Assembly: GCA_013396915.1 (NCBI GenBank)
Contig: VWZL01002032.1
Location: 698,878 to 762,877, forward strand
From: Stercorarius parasiticus
Lineage: Eukaryota > Chordata > Aves > Charadriiformes > Stercorariidae
DNA length: 64,000 nt
Reading direction: 5' to 3'
This document shows, piece after piece, positions 11,565 through 25,389 of this stretch. Positions within the stretch are counted from its first letter, which is position 1, and the number at the start of each line of letters is the position of its first letter. A model generated the notes under the pieces. The model worked only from the letters and a program-made list of their open reading frames with translations, searched no databases and was not told where the DNA came from. A program made the position numbers and the translations under genes.

Positions 11565-14500
11565 GATGGTTAAAGAATGCTATTAAAAGTAGTGTGCAGA
11601 ACAGTTTTACCGATTTAAATTGCTGGAAACATGTGTCCCTATCTCACCTTCTTGGTAGGTAGCTTAATTCTTGAGCCAGAAGAAACCAAGTGATTTTTTT
11701 CGAGCTGTGGGCTCACTTATTTCCCAGAGGCATGACTAGATTAAACCAATTTTCTGAGAGAGTCTCGTCATAAGTTGATAGAATACTTAAGCAAAATATC
11801 AGGGCCAGCAAGTTATTCCCCTTTCTCTTCACAATACTAATACATCCTCAAACAAGTTTTCTTCACCACCCGCAGAAAATGTCAATCTTAGTGCTATCAC
11901 CAAATTCCCGTATGTCCTAAAGTGACATTTTTCTATAAAGTTAGCGGGAAATTTCAGTATAAATATGCAGAAATAGATTCATAACGTGTTCATCCTTCCT
12001 TATGCAGTTAGTTTAGGGCTGTTTAATTCCAAAAAAACAAAGTGCAAAAAATCTACTACACATTTCAGTCTTAACTAACGTACAAACAGGAGTAAATGAT
12101 ATCACTCTTTTTTAATCTCTCCTGTGTATAACTGTAACCCACAGCCATTTGAACAAACTGTAGTTATCCTGGTGCTAAAACTAGCCTTTGAGAGCCTAAA
12201 GATAATCCTCTGTAACAGATGGCTCCCCTAATTTATTTAAATTCGCCACACACGTCCCTGCAAATTTACTAGTATCTGGTGATACATCTGATCTAAACGC
12301 TAGCATGCACATGTTACTCACAAACTGTTCTCCTGGAAAACACTATCCCCATGCAAGATATTTAAACCCATTTAGTGACCTTCTATGATTGAAGATACCA
12401 AGTAGCAATATAAAACTAAAAAAATGGTACTCCATCCCTCCTGGAAAAAAAATTAACCAATCTGTTCTAATGGAATAGTAAAACCTAATCCTCCTACTCT
12501 AGGGATGACTGCTTCTACTGAAGACTTTTTTTTTTCCCTCCTTGTTTAAAATTCATGCTAAATTCTCATCCCTACCAGATAAAACAATCCCTAATAGAAA
12601 TACAAACACTAATTGAGTAATTTTGTGCTGTAAGTAAGAAGAAAATGGAAATCAGTGGCATTTCTTAATCTGTTTACGTACATAATAATACTTCACACAT
12701 CGAAGACAATAGCTTTGCCACCACCTTTCTGCTAGTATTCTCAATAGACAAGCTAGTTTTATGCAGTCCTTATTTCTGCTCAGAGAAACAGCAAAAAGCT
12801 GGGAAATGTCAGGTGATACAGTATTGTGCACTGCCTGCTGCGTCAGCCATCAGTATGTCACAACTATAGTCCATTCCACTGAATTACCGCAGAGACTAAG
12901 AGATCCACAATCCATGTCATTTTTGAAGACTGCTACCAGGTTAATTTTTAATTTAAAAAAAAATAAACAAACTAAAAAGATAAACATGCCATAAGTATTT
13001 TAAATGTAACTGAGACTTTAACTTTGGGTTATTTCGATACGATGCAATTGCACGAGGTATTTTGCTGGAGTAATTCATGCAAGTTCAGTCTTTTTAATAA
13101 GGAAGGTCCTTACCCACTTCTTTTCTGTCATCTAATATTACTAATCAATTTAGCATCTGTACAACTGGAATTTAGCGTTTAATACAGCACTAAAAACGTA
13201 TCTTCAGAAAAATATAATCAAAAGAGTATGCACCAAGCAACTACATTATCTAAGAGACCAGTTGGGGTCAAGAGCATTGAAACTTCCACAAAAATCTTCA
13301 GGTTGCAACAGACTTATTCAAATGAAACGTCTTTGTGATCAAATTAGGTTCTTGCTTGATCACCAACAAGCAGATATGTTATTGGGGCCTCACATTTCCC
13401 ATACACTATTCAATAACAATCTCATTGTCATCATTATCACCATCTGTTCAAGAAAGGTCAGGATTTATATGAACAAGTTAATTCCTAGAAACATAATATT
13501 AGAAATGGTTTAAATCAAAAGGTTAAACAAATTAATTTCCTTGTTACAGCTGTTGAGCATTAAGAGACACAAAGTCCATTCAAGTGAGCGGACAGATTCC
13601 CTTCTCCTTCAATGGGCTTTATAATGGCCTTAAGAGTACCCAGAAGCTCTTTACACACATTTTTCTGTCCCCTAACACTAAGATTGTGAGTGCCTAATAG
13701 CAAATTAGAAATACACATTGGATTTAGCAGAGGTATCTTAAGCAGATCAATCATCATGATTTACCTGAAGTGTCCAGCTACAGAGTATTTTTTTTCCTTA
13801 GTGCCAAGACTTTAATTCAAACCGGAATCAGCTTCATTACCTTCCACAGAAAGATAATGGGCATAAACTGTGAAAAATTTCCCTCGCTTTAAACTGATGT
13901 TTCAGGAAATACAGTCCTATTTGATTTAGCAAATCTAGAAATCACTTTACCACTAATGGAAAAATCCCAGAGGCCTACCCAGTAAGACAGTAGACGTTTG
14001 TGATTTTTTTAGTACTTCAAAATTTGAGTACACAATCAGGCACAGATTAAATAGATCCTGTTTTCATGGAGTTATAAACAGACAATCTTCCAGAAGGGAT
14101 ACAGGAGGGGAAGTCTACAAAGCCGAGCAAGCAAAATGTTACACTGGAAATACACATTACAGAACAGAGTTATGGCTTCGTTAACATTCACAAAATATGT
14201 GATTTAACAGGGAATTCCACCATTTCTAAAAGACTTTTTTAAAAAAAATAGGGAATATGTTCATAAGAAACTGCATACTGTTGCAGGAAAACAGACCAGT
14301 TTAAAATTTTAGACAAATATGATCTACCTTCATTAAATTCTCTGTCATCTTTGGGTACATCTGTCTTTCTAATATTAGGAACTGTCTGAAGTCATGAAGC
14401 TCAAACCCACATTGTTGACCTCCTGCCAAAAACAGATGTTGTTTGAGTGACAGACTAGTAATAAGTTGAGGCCTTTTCAGCTGTTTCAATACCTCCATGT

Positions 14501-16092
14501 TAATAAAATCTTTAATCAAAAGAACGTTTTTCAGACATTCACTGGTAAATAAAATAAAGGAATTGCAGACATTAAAGAACATAGATATTACAGGTGCATA
14601 TGTAGAGATGGAGAACACATATAAGCGAAAAGATCTTGGAAGAACATGAAATATAAGGAGAGAAACAAAGGAATAGATAAAAGTTCACAGGGATGTATTA
14701 AAAAGCTACTGCTTTCTGGTAGTCTTTATGGTTCCTATATTATTAGCTATGCAAGGCTGAGTTTTCCTGATGGTCACTACAGCTGTGTAGACATGCTCAA
14801 AATAATAATATTCAGGTCAGGTTTGCTAGACGAGTAGACGCAGTAACGAAAGACATTCAGCACAAATTACAAAATCTACTTTGGGGCCTGGATATACACT
14901 AGATGTGTAATTCCAAGTAGGCTACGTGCTGCCATGGCTGCAGATGGTTCAGCAGTTTAAAGTTAGTGCAGATATATCAACATAGTCTGCAATCCCAACT
15001 TCCCATACAGTGCAGAGCCATCCTAAGCGAGCTACTCACTGACACAGTGTATTTGTCTGTAGTGAAGAACTTAAAGAGCTTTACAGAAAGACCCCCGTGG
15101 AACTCCAATGTATGTGACCATGCAATTTTCTAAGATCTATCAGATAGCCCGAGCAAAGCCAATTTGCAAAAAGTATGCAAAGAATATCACTGGTGGAGAT
15201 TAGATCGTAATTTTTTACCTTAAAAAGTTTCTTCCCCAGACATAGCAGACACAATTTGCAGGCCTACTTATTATGGTTAAACTATGTATTTTTGGTTTTC
15301 TCAACAAAATACATGAACAAATGTATTTTTCCTCTAATTTTCTGAAAAGAAAGGAAGAAAGAAAATCGAGAGGTCATCTGTTCCTAGGGATCAAATAGAG
15401 GAAATTTCCAGCTTAAAAATGAAAGGTTTGTATGGCGATAAGAAAATTATAAAAAGGTGTTATACGATATATAATAACAAATCGTAATTAGACCAGGCAT
15501 CAGAATTCCCAGATAAACAACAGGGATACTAATTCAGTGGCTTGTATGGGTTAGTAAGGGAAAACCAAGGGTTGTTGTTAACACAAGTATTTTTCACTTA
15601 AAACTTGAATAATGATCACATTTGATTACCTGCCCGTGTATGCTAGTAGCACAATCCAATAACAGAGTTAGTGTCAATTTCTTAGATACTTCTTGAAAAA
15701 GGCTTAGTGAAGTCAAGGCAAAACAGACCTGTACAAGTAATTATTTCTTTTTATGATTCGGTGTGGGATGGAGGTGAACAAAAGAGAGAGAAGAGGGAAG
15801 ATCAAGAGGTATGGAAGAGGCATGGACTACATGTTTGGTAGGAGAAAATCAAAGAGACGCAAAAGGAATTTCCCTTTACTCTTCTGTCCTCATTCTTCCA
15901 ATTTTTCATTTAAATATGACCACCACGTGTAAATGCTGGAGATGTTAGGATGCAAAAAGAAAATATCAACAAATCATCCAAAACATTTGGATTGACAGAA
16001 AGGAAGCAGCTGCTGTCAAATATTTGAAAAAGGAAAGCATTTACTGTTAAATATCATTATAGAAATTTCAAAATGAAAGCTGATTTTCTGTC

Positions 16093-16157
16093 AAAACATC
16101 AAAATATTTTATCATAAAATAAAAAATCAGAAAGTTTCTGATTTTTCATGATGTTTT
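16093..16157. repeat. Nested inverted repeat
   Basis: Inner arms of 12 bases (16122-16133 and 16135-16146) are perfectly complementary around a single G. Outer arms AAAACATCA (16093-16101) and TGATGTTTT (16149-16157) also pair. The structure is too AT-rich to exclude chance, and no target-site duplication is obvious. Confidence 0.75.
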
Positions 16158-18079
16158 TTTTGTGTTTTAATTTGAACTGGAGAAAAAATTGGTGGAACTG
16201 CGATGAATTTTGTAATATTTTTTGAGAAGCACAAGGGGTGCTTTTTTTTTTTGCGTCATGAATTTCATCCTTCTCTAAATGCTAGCTAATTCTAGGTACA
16301 ATGTGCCTGTAAATCAGAATTAAAGCATTTCATATTCCACGCAGACTATTCCAACACACGGGCAGTGAGCCCAGAACAATATACAGCAAGATGATGATCC
16401 TCGCATAAGTTGACTATTTTGCAGAATTAGAAGACAACCACAAATTACTTCAGAACTACAGCAGCACATTAGTAGTAAAGCAGTTTTGACTCAGATTGCA
16501 TATTTAGGAAAAGGAAATTGTCAACTAGCCATTAATGTCAACAGTTAGGTCAAATTTTTTTACTGTGATCATTATTTAACTTAGCCTCTCCTGGATCAAT
16601 ATTTAGAGGACAGGATCTGATTAAAATGATCAATAGTTTGAGGTTCCAAAATAATTTGAACGAAATAAATGCACCAACGTGCAGCACAACAAACTTTGGA
16701 TTTAATTATTTTGGTTGTCACAGGACTATAGGCATTTATAAAACGTATATTTACCTGCTTATGGATTGTATGGCAGTCTCCAAACTCTTTTCTTTCTTTC
16801 CCAGCATCACTGGTGGTGTTACCAGCCCTTCTGCCCTTACAGTCAGGGCAGGATGGGTGCAGCAGGACAGACGCCTCACCCACCTGGGTCTTTCCTCTGC
16901 GAGGATGGGTTTTCAACAGCAACCCGTGCCTTCTTTCACTGGCATGAGGCATGTACTGCCTCTCTCACTTCAGATCCACACCCTTTTCAGCCCTACTACT
17001 TTTATATTATAGAAGTGGGGTGTTAAAGGAGACGAATGGGTCCGCAGATAAAGAACAGTAAGAGCACTCATGGAAAAAACCGCGTTGCCCAAGCTTTCAG
17101 TGGAGGAGCTGAGAAAACAGTGAAAAAGGAAAGCTCTCATCCCTCTCTAGTTCCTCTTCTCCTTCCAAAACTTTGTCCATATGCGCTGAGTGTAAATCTG
17201 ACCAGTTGATATATTGTTGTTGCCTCTCCCTGTTTGCTTGTGTCCTCTTCAAAAGGAGGGGACGAGCTGTGATGCACACTGCCGCAGGTGTGCACAGTAC
17301 GCAGGTTAACCTGTGTCTTGCCAACCCGAACAACCAAACTCCACCCCACCCCTGAACACGGAGATTCCTGTGACTTCTGTGAGGAAAAAGAGGAAATACA
17401 GACTATCACCCAGAAACACGGCTGAGGCGGCAATCTCCTATGTGGGATGAGGAGCCAAATGCACCCAGGTAGCCAGGAACCGGTAAACACACACATTTGT
17501 GAATCTTCGGGTGACACAGCATTGCCAGCTTCAGCTGCACCATGTCTGTTTGCTAACACAGGCAGCCATGGACATCAATAAAGCTCTGAGTCTCTACCTG
17601 CAGCTTCCACAGCCCAGCGCTCCATGCCCCGGGCATCAAACAATATCTAAACCTTTGGGGGACAGGTGAGAAAAACTAAAAGCGCAAGAGGTCAAGTTTC
17701 TCTGTAGCTGGTTGAAGACTGCAGAATAAATTCCTAAGAATATGCTCTCATCGCTTGAGCCAAACCGTATTTGTAATGATTAGATCTGGCCAATATACCA
17801 GCAGTCAGATGGTGCCATGAAATGCTTCTGTCACACCCTTCCTCTTGATAGATTGAAGCTATCATAGCTATTGAAGCTCTCTAATTCATTTTCCCTTTGA
17901 TGATCAGACAAAATTAATTGCCAACAGCTGAGCCTCACGCACATGCACACACCTTGGTGCCTGGTTCCCAAGGAAGTGGGCTTCCAGTTGGACACCAGGG
18001 ATATGCTGCTGCAACTCTCACACGCGAGTCACCTCTGGAAGAGTGCTGGAGACCAAACCCTGTCCTCCATATTCAGAGA

Positions 18080-18265
18080 AATAAAGGGCAGTAGACAGGG
18101 CAGGCCGTGCTGGGTCAGGCAACTGCCCAGTAGCAAGTCTCCAACACCATCCATAAGCAGATGTCTAGGGAAGAGTAGGAACAGGTAAGCACCCATGACA
18201 TTTCTCCCTATACTTGCCCAGTCTCCAGCTGTTTACATTTATGGAGGTTTCCTGAGCCAGATGCA
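18080..18265 (-). mobile_element. Ancient CR1 remnant, 3' region
   Basis: On the plus strand: GGCCGTGCTGGGTCAGGC, GCCCAGTAGCAAGTCTCCAA, AAGCAGATGTCTAGGGAAGA, then AACAGGTAAGCACCCATGAC, TCCAGCTGT and TTTCCTGAGCCAGATGC. These boxes, in this order, correspond to the reverse complement of an old amniote CR1 3' region. It is inserted antisense and heavily diverged, and no coding sequence is present. Confidence 0.72.
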
Positions 18266-19389
18266 GCTTCCGTAAACCAGAAGCAGTATGTATGTCTTTG
18301 GAAAGGTTATTCAAGGAAAAAGAACAGGAACACAGGGACTTCCGTCTTAGCTCTAGCTTAACATGCTGTATTTTCTGTGATCACACTCTTGAGAAAAACT
18401 TACAAAAAAGCCATAACCTAACAGAGAAATAAGAAAGATAAATAAAACAAGAATCTTCTGTCCTGTTCTCAGTTTTACTTCGCAAAAGAATTTGGCAGAA
18501 ATTATCAGCAAATTTATCCTTAAAAGCACTCTATGTTTTAATACACATGTAAACCATATTTTCTACTAAGAATGGGGAAAAAAATCTGATACCTCCATAC
18601 ACATAAAACAGGAAATAAGAAAATTAACTGCTTTTCATTTTTATTATTGCTCTTTTTTAAAAAAAAAAACCACTACATCTTCTCTATTTGAGATTCCATA
18701 AAAACCTGAATGAGAAAAAAAATCATTTTGAGACTTCAGAAAATAAAACCTAACATACTGACAAATTCACAAGGACAGGCAAACTGATTTCTAAACTTGT
18801 GGGACTGTGCACTCTTTAAGCGGTAGGAAGCAGTCGGTGCAATGAAGCAATAAATGTTTCTTTAACACGCCAGCCAAGAACATTCCTTGAATCTTGTGCC
18901 CTAAGTAGTCATTGCTGATGGAAAAGAAACAATCCTTGTTCTTCATTTGTACTCCTGCGCCTGAAATAAAGGTGAATTGAGAGGGGGGAATAAGCTTATT
19001 AAGTATTAATAGGTTAATTCACACTACATGAACGTAATAGCCACCTTGCTCTGGGTTTGTTACACATCTCTGTCCATGCAACAATCCCACCAGGCTGCTG
19101 AGTGATAAACTGACCCAATGAAGCACAACTCAGGCAAATTTCCTCAATCAGCAGCGACCCTGACACACTTATCTTTACAAAGGAATCTATCAGAGGTAGT
19201 GAATCCTTTAATGGCATGCCACCTCAACCATAAAACTGCCTTTTCTCAAATTCAGGTTTTTTCTTCTGTTTTTTTTTTCTCATATTCAGCTATCTGACTT
19301 TCATTCCTAATTCTGTAACAAAATTGCCTGAAGGCTTCACAGAAACACAGGCGAGTGAGCTCTGCAAGGAGGAGGATAAGCGAGTGGAT

Positions 19390-19444
19390 AGAAGTGCAGA
19401 GAGAGAGAAAGAGAGAGGGAAAAGAAAGGATAAGGCAGAGAGAG
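19390..19444 (+). repeat. GA-rich purine tract
   Basis: GAGAGAGAAAGAGAGAGGG followed by more purine-rich sequence. This is a polypurine microsatellite. It explains the Ser/Leu-rich minus-strand open frames here. Confidence 0.8.
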
Positions 19445-22400
19445 GCTGATGTAGAGCCCTAAATAACCAGCCTTGCTGCTCCTTGGCTGCCAAAATAGCC
19501 AGGTGAGCCTGGCCAGCAATAGCTGCTGCCCACTCAGGTGTTTCCTCCCTCGTGGGTGAGTGGCAAAAAGAGCAGTGTGATTTGGTTTTGCTCTTGTAGG
19601 TCTGCGCTGAAATCTATGGCTAAATTCTACCCAAAATATAGGAAAGGCCTAAAAATTAAACTCGAAAACTGGGAAAAAAAGATAAAAGGGAACTATTAAG
19701 TCAGCCTTAATGTGAATTGCTTTAAAGTGTGTCCTTACAGGTTAAAGTCAGGTATGGAGTTCAGGCAGGCTGCAGTTAGTGGGCCATAAACACACAGCTC
19801 CTGACTTACTTATTTAGATGAACTGCTAACTCTACAGATCAGCAAGCTGCCCAGCCTTATGATCTAACTCATACAGAATTCAGAAATATTGCCTTTGAAA
19901 TCTTAATTAATGTAGCGGTAATAGATTCTTTCTCCAATAGTACCGTAGTTTATATGTCACGCAGGCCAAAGAGCTTACTGAAGAGCAAGGTGCGTGCATC
20001 TCAGCAAGCACGGTACGATGATGTAACACTGTCCTTGTGCCTGTGTCCTTCCCTTCAAGCATATTTCTTACCTCAAGAGCCACCTCAAAACAAACTCCTC
20101 ATTCTTCTTGTTCCTGGTCTTTGGGTGGTTTTCCCCAGAGCAGTCATTCCACATGACTGCCAATCCAAAAGTCATGTCTTATTTCAGAAAAGGTATGGCC
20201 TGGGTTTGGGGTGGTTTGGTGACTTTTTTTAATTTATCTTCACTTTTTTTTTTACCTTTGGGACTAAAATTTCTAACTTTTCTCTGCATTTGTGAAGAAC
20301 AGAAGCTCATTTTAAATGAAGAAGGAACATAACGTAATCATATGACTCTGCCTTTTTTTTAATTAACAAAGTCTCCATATTGTGTACCCTGCAATAAAAG
20401 CTGGAGGTAGCTCACCACAGAGCCCACTCTCTGTGTCTGCCACTTGCCAGAAGTCCTGTCCTCCTTCCAGTCCCTCCACCCCACAGCACCCCATCTCAAG
20501 CTCATTCCCAAATCACACTCTTCAAGCCCGTCATCCACTTGCTTTCCTCTTCCTCACCTTTCCAGATCAGCGCTTGCTCACTGCCACATTTGGGTTAACA
20601 CCCCAGAGCAGAGTGCATTTCAAGGCAGATGCCAAAGCACCGTAGCAGAGTGCTTTTCTGGATTTTACTGGCAACAAGAAACTCATCCTGCATGAGAGGG
20701 ATGCTCTCGTTGGGGAGAAAGCACAAAACATCATCTGCTTGAAAATTTAGTGACCATGCAGTACAGTCTAGTATCAGAGCCAAGATAAGATGAGAGGTTC
20801 ATTTGAATGTACTTAATTATTTTTTATGAATTTTAATTTAATTTTTGTTAAAGGATTTAATTTCAATTAGTGATTCAGAGTTATACTACACATTGTCAGG
20901 GATGTCCAAACCAAAGCTGACACTCAGGCCTGAGCACCACAAAGGATGAGAGCTTTCTGCACCGTGATCAAAAAAAGAAGTAAGGGTGATGCAGGGACAA
21001 AGAAGAGGAAAAGGAAGAAGAATGAAAACTATTAAAAGAATTCTGTTTACTTTGAGCTGATGGTCGAACTTCTATGAGAAATGTGCCAGGATTTTAGATT
21101 AAAGCGGAAAGGAGAAAGAGCTGAAATAGAAAAAAAAAATATCAGGGCTTGTTCTGTGCTCCTCCCCTTCCTTCCACTCCTCCCAGGAGCACTAGAAAAT
21201 AGTGACAAAGAGGAAAGAATTAATTGTATGGAGAGGAAAGTGCAGAGAAGCGCTAAAAAAAGTTGAAGACTTCAGGGGAAAACCTATGGATTATTGCCAG
21301 ATTTAAGGACTTTTTTTTGTTGTTTGCTTTCCAAACGTAATTGGAAATGATAAAATTGATAACAGGGAAGAAAAGAATAGCTTAGGAGAAAAAGATAATG
21401 ATGTGCTTGCATAAATTGTAACAACAATGAATTTTCAAATCCATTAGTCGTTGAGGATAATGTTAAACAGCAACTATTAGAGATAAACACTTGATAGGTT
21501 GTACCCTAGGGCATGGTTTGAGCCAGCGAAAGCAATCTTTGGCTTGCTAATGCAGCAGCAGAGCATTTCCAAAAGGCACTTGGCACGTCTTGGCACTTCT
21601 CAGAAAATTTCCACCATGATCTGTGCACATCGCCATGACCTGCCCACACCTATTCATCAGAGATGGGGAAGTAAAATCTCAGAGGACAACATTTGCAGAG
21701 GATTTAAAGATTGGTCATTGTACGGAGATTTGGATCACTTCACACATGTTAGTGCTTTAGGCTTATTGAAAGCAAATGTATCTAGGAATGTAGGTCAACT
21801 GTGGTTGAAGAGAGGGCTTTATCCCGTAAAATAATGACTCTGAAAAGGTTCAAGACACTCGGCGTAACTTCTGTCACCAGCCATATTTAAACACCCAGTC
21901 CAATATCCTAGCCAAGCTTACTCTTCAACTCACCCAGCCCGAGCAGCATGAAGACACTACTTATGCTTCTGGCCTTTTAGCTACAACCTCGGGGATAATG
22001 ACCCAGCACAGCAGCTGAGACTGAAGTAATTGGCTACACCGATCCCAAAACTTATGCTGGATCTCAGCTTCTGCAAGAGCACAGGACCACTTTTTTTCCA
22101 AGGCTATAGACTCTTTGGTTCTCTGCTTCTACAGTGAGAAAGAAAGGCCTGCTGGAAAGTAGGAGATAAACGGAAATTTTATAACATCTGTACATGAGTG
22201 CAGACAATGAACCCCATAGCAAATTCTGAGAATTATCTCGTAGAGAAGAGCTGCCAGTCTTTTTGAGAAGTTATTAATATCCAGGGAGATACTGAAAGGA
22301 AGGATAAAAAGAAGCAAAGTGCTCCTTGCCAAAAAAAGAAAAAAGGCAAGACAGTGTTTCTGGTAATCTTCCTGTAAATTTATCTTTACTGTTAAACAAG

Positions 22401-23055
22401 AAATGGAACAAATACTAAAAAAAAATTTACTGGCTAGCAATAGGTTTGTGTGAATCAAACAGTATTAAATTATAAAAGAAAAAGCTCGCCAGAAATCCAT
22501 GACTCTTTCCAAAAAAACAATTATAAAATTAGTCAAAGGAGTGAATTACCATGTGACAGTAAGAAAGGCATTTGATACATTATAAAAATCATAACTTAAA
22601 AATTAAATCCAGCTGACCTGGATAGCAACATTGCCAAATCAGTGAAGTTATCTATAGATACATTGTTATGACCATTTAACATTTGTAAAGAACAGCGAAT
22701 GCAATCTATAGTCGGGCAAGTTTTAAGACATGTTTTACTTAACATCCACAAGACAGAGAAGACAGCATATTTGTTTAATTATTTCATTAATACTCTTCCA
22801 ACCTTATAAAAGAAACATTTTTCTTTAAACCTTGTGTGAATGGACATAACTCAGTCTCACGCTGCAGTTTTCCCACTGCATAGTGGTGTTCTTCCTTGGA
22901 CCCATAAGCCATGCACTAACCTCTTGACACACTAACCTCTCGCTGGCGAAAATATCTTGAATTCTCCAGTCACCTTCCCTTCGCCTTTGGTTTAGGGATG
23001 ATTCAGCCCAGCTTGTCCATGGTTACCACCAACTCTGTCAGTGTTCCCAGTAGAA

Positions 23056-23140
23056 AACAATAGGGGAGGAAAAGGAAAAAAGGGGAAAAAAAAGACAGAA
23101 AAAAGAAAAAAAAAACAAAAAAAAACAGAAACAAAACCAG
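23056..23140 (+). repeat. A-rich low-complexity tract
   Basis: About 85 bases of mostly A with scattered G and C, containing several A8-A10 runs. It accounts for the Phe-rich minus-strand open frame across it. No retrotransposed gene was recognised next to it. Confidence 0.85.
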
Positions 23141-25389
23141 GACAGCATCCTGTACAACCTCTAGAGGGGACAGCATGTGCCTGACAACGCTGGCTGCACC
23201 CTGCACAGGGTGCCCTGGCACAAGGAGGGATGGAAGGAGGGAGGAACTGGCTGCTGAGGCATAATGAGAGTATTTTGTTGAGAGTACATCTTTTGGATCA
23301 GCTGTATAATGTCCACTGGAAGTCTGAGCCACTGTGACACCTATAAGAAATTAGCTAACCCAAGAATTGCCAAATCAAGAGGCAGACAGTAAAGAGAGGC
23401 TTTCACTGCATGGTCTGAGCTGCCTCCTGTTCAGCTCAAGCATTGTTCCTCTGACAAACTGTGAGCTTGTAGGGGGAAGGATTCAATCTTTTCAAACACG
23501 TAGCAACAAACTGAAGAAATGCTGCATTATATTGCAGACATCTGTAATGGGACAGTATTCTCCTAAGGGCTTTGGGACATCGAGACATTATGTGAATTCG
23601 GGGGAACCCTTTTTGCCATAAAGATGTTGGCAAGGAAAAGTCCTCAGTGGAAGAAAAAGAAAAACAACAAGGTGCTGGCATGGATGACCTACAGGGAAAG
23701 ATATAAAAAGTCACGTAATCTGGTTTGGCTAAGTGAAGTTTAAAACCAATTCAGTGGTCTTCAGAAATTTAAAAGGTACCAAGGAAGAAGAAATCATCAT
23801 GAAAAGAAGCATAAAAATAAAGGGTGGGGTGATACTAAAAGGAAAAGGTAGGAATAATCCTTTCTGGTTAGTGAAGCATTCCTGGCTCTGAAGAAGTCTC
23901 CCAAAGCAGTCAGTCAGCAGCTAATGACCTGGGGTTTCCAAATCTTGTGCAGGTCAGACACTTAAGAACAATCAAACCTATGGAAAATATGCCTGAAGAT
24001 ACTGAAAACCATCTAAAATAGCTTTTCTTCTCTCAACTTTTTGTTTTGTTCAAAACAGTACTCTGTACTCCTGAACCAAACAGTGGCCTGGGAACACCTT
24101 TTTATTATGAACTTAAATATTTTGAATTCTGTTATAGGCAGGATTATAACATAACTTGCACTGAAACTCTGTAGAACAGCTTTGCTATTTCTAGGACCCT
24201 GGGTTCTAAATTTGAAAGCTCCCACAACCTCTGTATAACCAGGAACAGTCTCCCTCTTATCTGATTGCTGAGGAGTAGCCATCCTGAGCTCTGCTTTCTG
24301 TCCCGAATTTAAAAATATACTCTTTTCCAAAAATTCAGTCTGAGTATTCTACCTTGTGCTGTATGACAGGCCCAACCTGTTTGTCCTTTATGCCAGACAG
24401 AAAAAACACTGCTCCTTTGAAAGATTTACTGCCCTCGCTGAGTTTTCACTGACATAAAAATTACTTTCTCTGGATTTTTTTTAAAGAATCTTTGTATGCA
24501 ACTCCTCCATACCCATGAACAAGCTTAACGAGCGCAGACGAATGCTTTAAAGTGCTATCTCTTTTCCAAGGTCTGAAACACAGATGTCTCTTTTTGGTAA
24601 TGCTGCATGCCATTGACCTCACTGCAAATTTGATGTCTTCCATTGGTGCACCATCCAGGCACGATTCGCTAGGTAAAGGAAGGTTTTTTAGAAGCTAGTT
24701 TCAATTCCCAGCCTTCATTTAGAGGGTTTATCTTAATATTGTTTCACTTTTCAACAAGTGATTTATACACAAAGATACAGTCTCCTGTCAGATTATAAAG
24801 GATATTAACTAGTGAAGAGGGAAACATTATTTTAAATTTTCTTTTCAGCTTTGAGTCTTTCTAAGTTTTCTGATTCAAGCAGAATTTTCTTTCCCTTGCC
24901 TTCCCTTCTTTCCTGTCCCTTCCTTTGTCATTGTATCCATATTTTACAGAGAAAATTTGGGAGAACAGGTTAGGACCTGCATGTACGATATGTATATCAC
25001 AGTTACACCTAACTCTGAAATGCTGTCCTTTGTTTGAATAAAGCTTGCACAGAATAAACAGGTATGTTTGGGGTTTTATCCTCTTCAGTTTCTCTTCATT
25101 TTTAGCTTACACTTCTTGTTACCTCTTAAAACGCAATACTAATTCTATTTCTGGAGGAGGGACCGTTTTCTTTCCTGTTCCACTAAATCATAACGGTATT
25201 TGATGTATTTGATTTCACTCTATGCCGCTCATAGTTTGCCCAAAAACTTTCATCCTGGAATATCTCGTGAAAGAAGGTTAAAAGAGAGCCTGTTGAAATA
25301 ACGTATGGAGGTGCCACTGGAAGGGAGATAGTATTTCTCCTCTCGAGTGAAGAAAAAAAAAAAGTCGCTTTCAAACCTCTGGCAGCATG

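Larger units (their letters stand above)
6853..18079. other. Non-coding stretch
   Basis: Eleven kilobases of AT-rich sequence with scattered homopolymers and two inverted repeats (10375 and 16093). No exon, RNA gene or recognised transposon was seen. Confidence 0.7.
18266..25389. other. Non-coding stretch between two CR1 remnants
   Basis: Contains the GA tract (19390), the A-rich tract (23056) and a signal-peptide-like short frame at 21948. No supported gene. Confidence 0.65.

Noticed and set aside
17137..17559. 140-codon minus-strand open frame
   Set aside because: No family match, mixed composition and a competing plus-strand frame. No supporting splice or promoter signals.
23100..23160. 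Possible retroviral LTR start (CTGGTTTTG on the minus strand next to T-rich DNA)
   Set aside because: Only about a dozen bases resemble the start of avian ERVL-type LTRs, and they run straight into a T-rich tract. Not enough to call.
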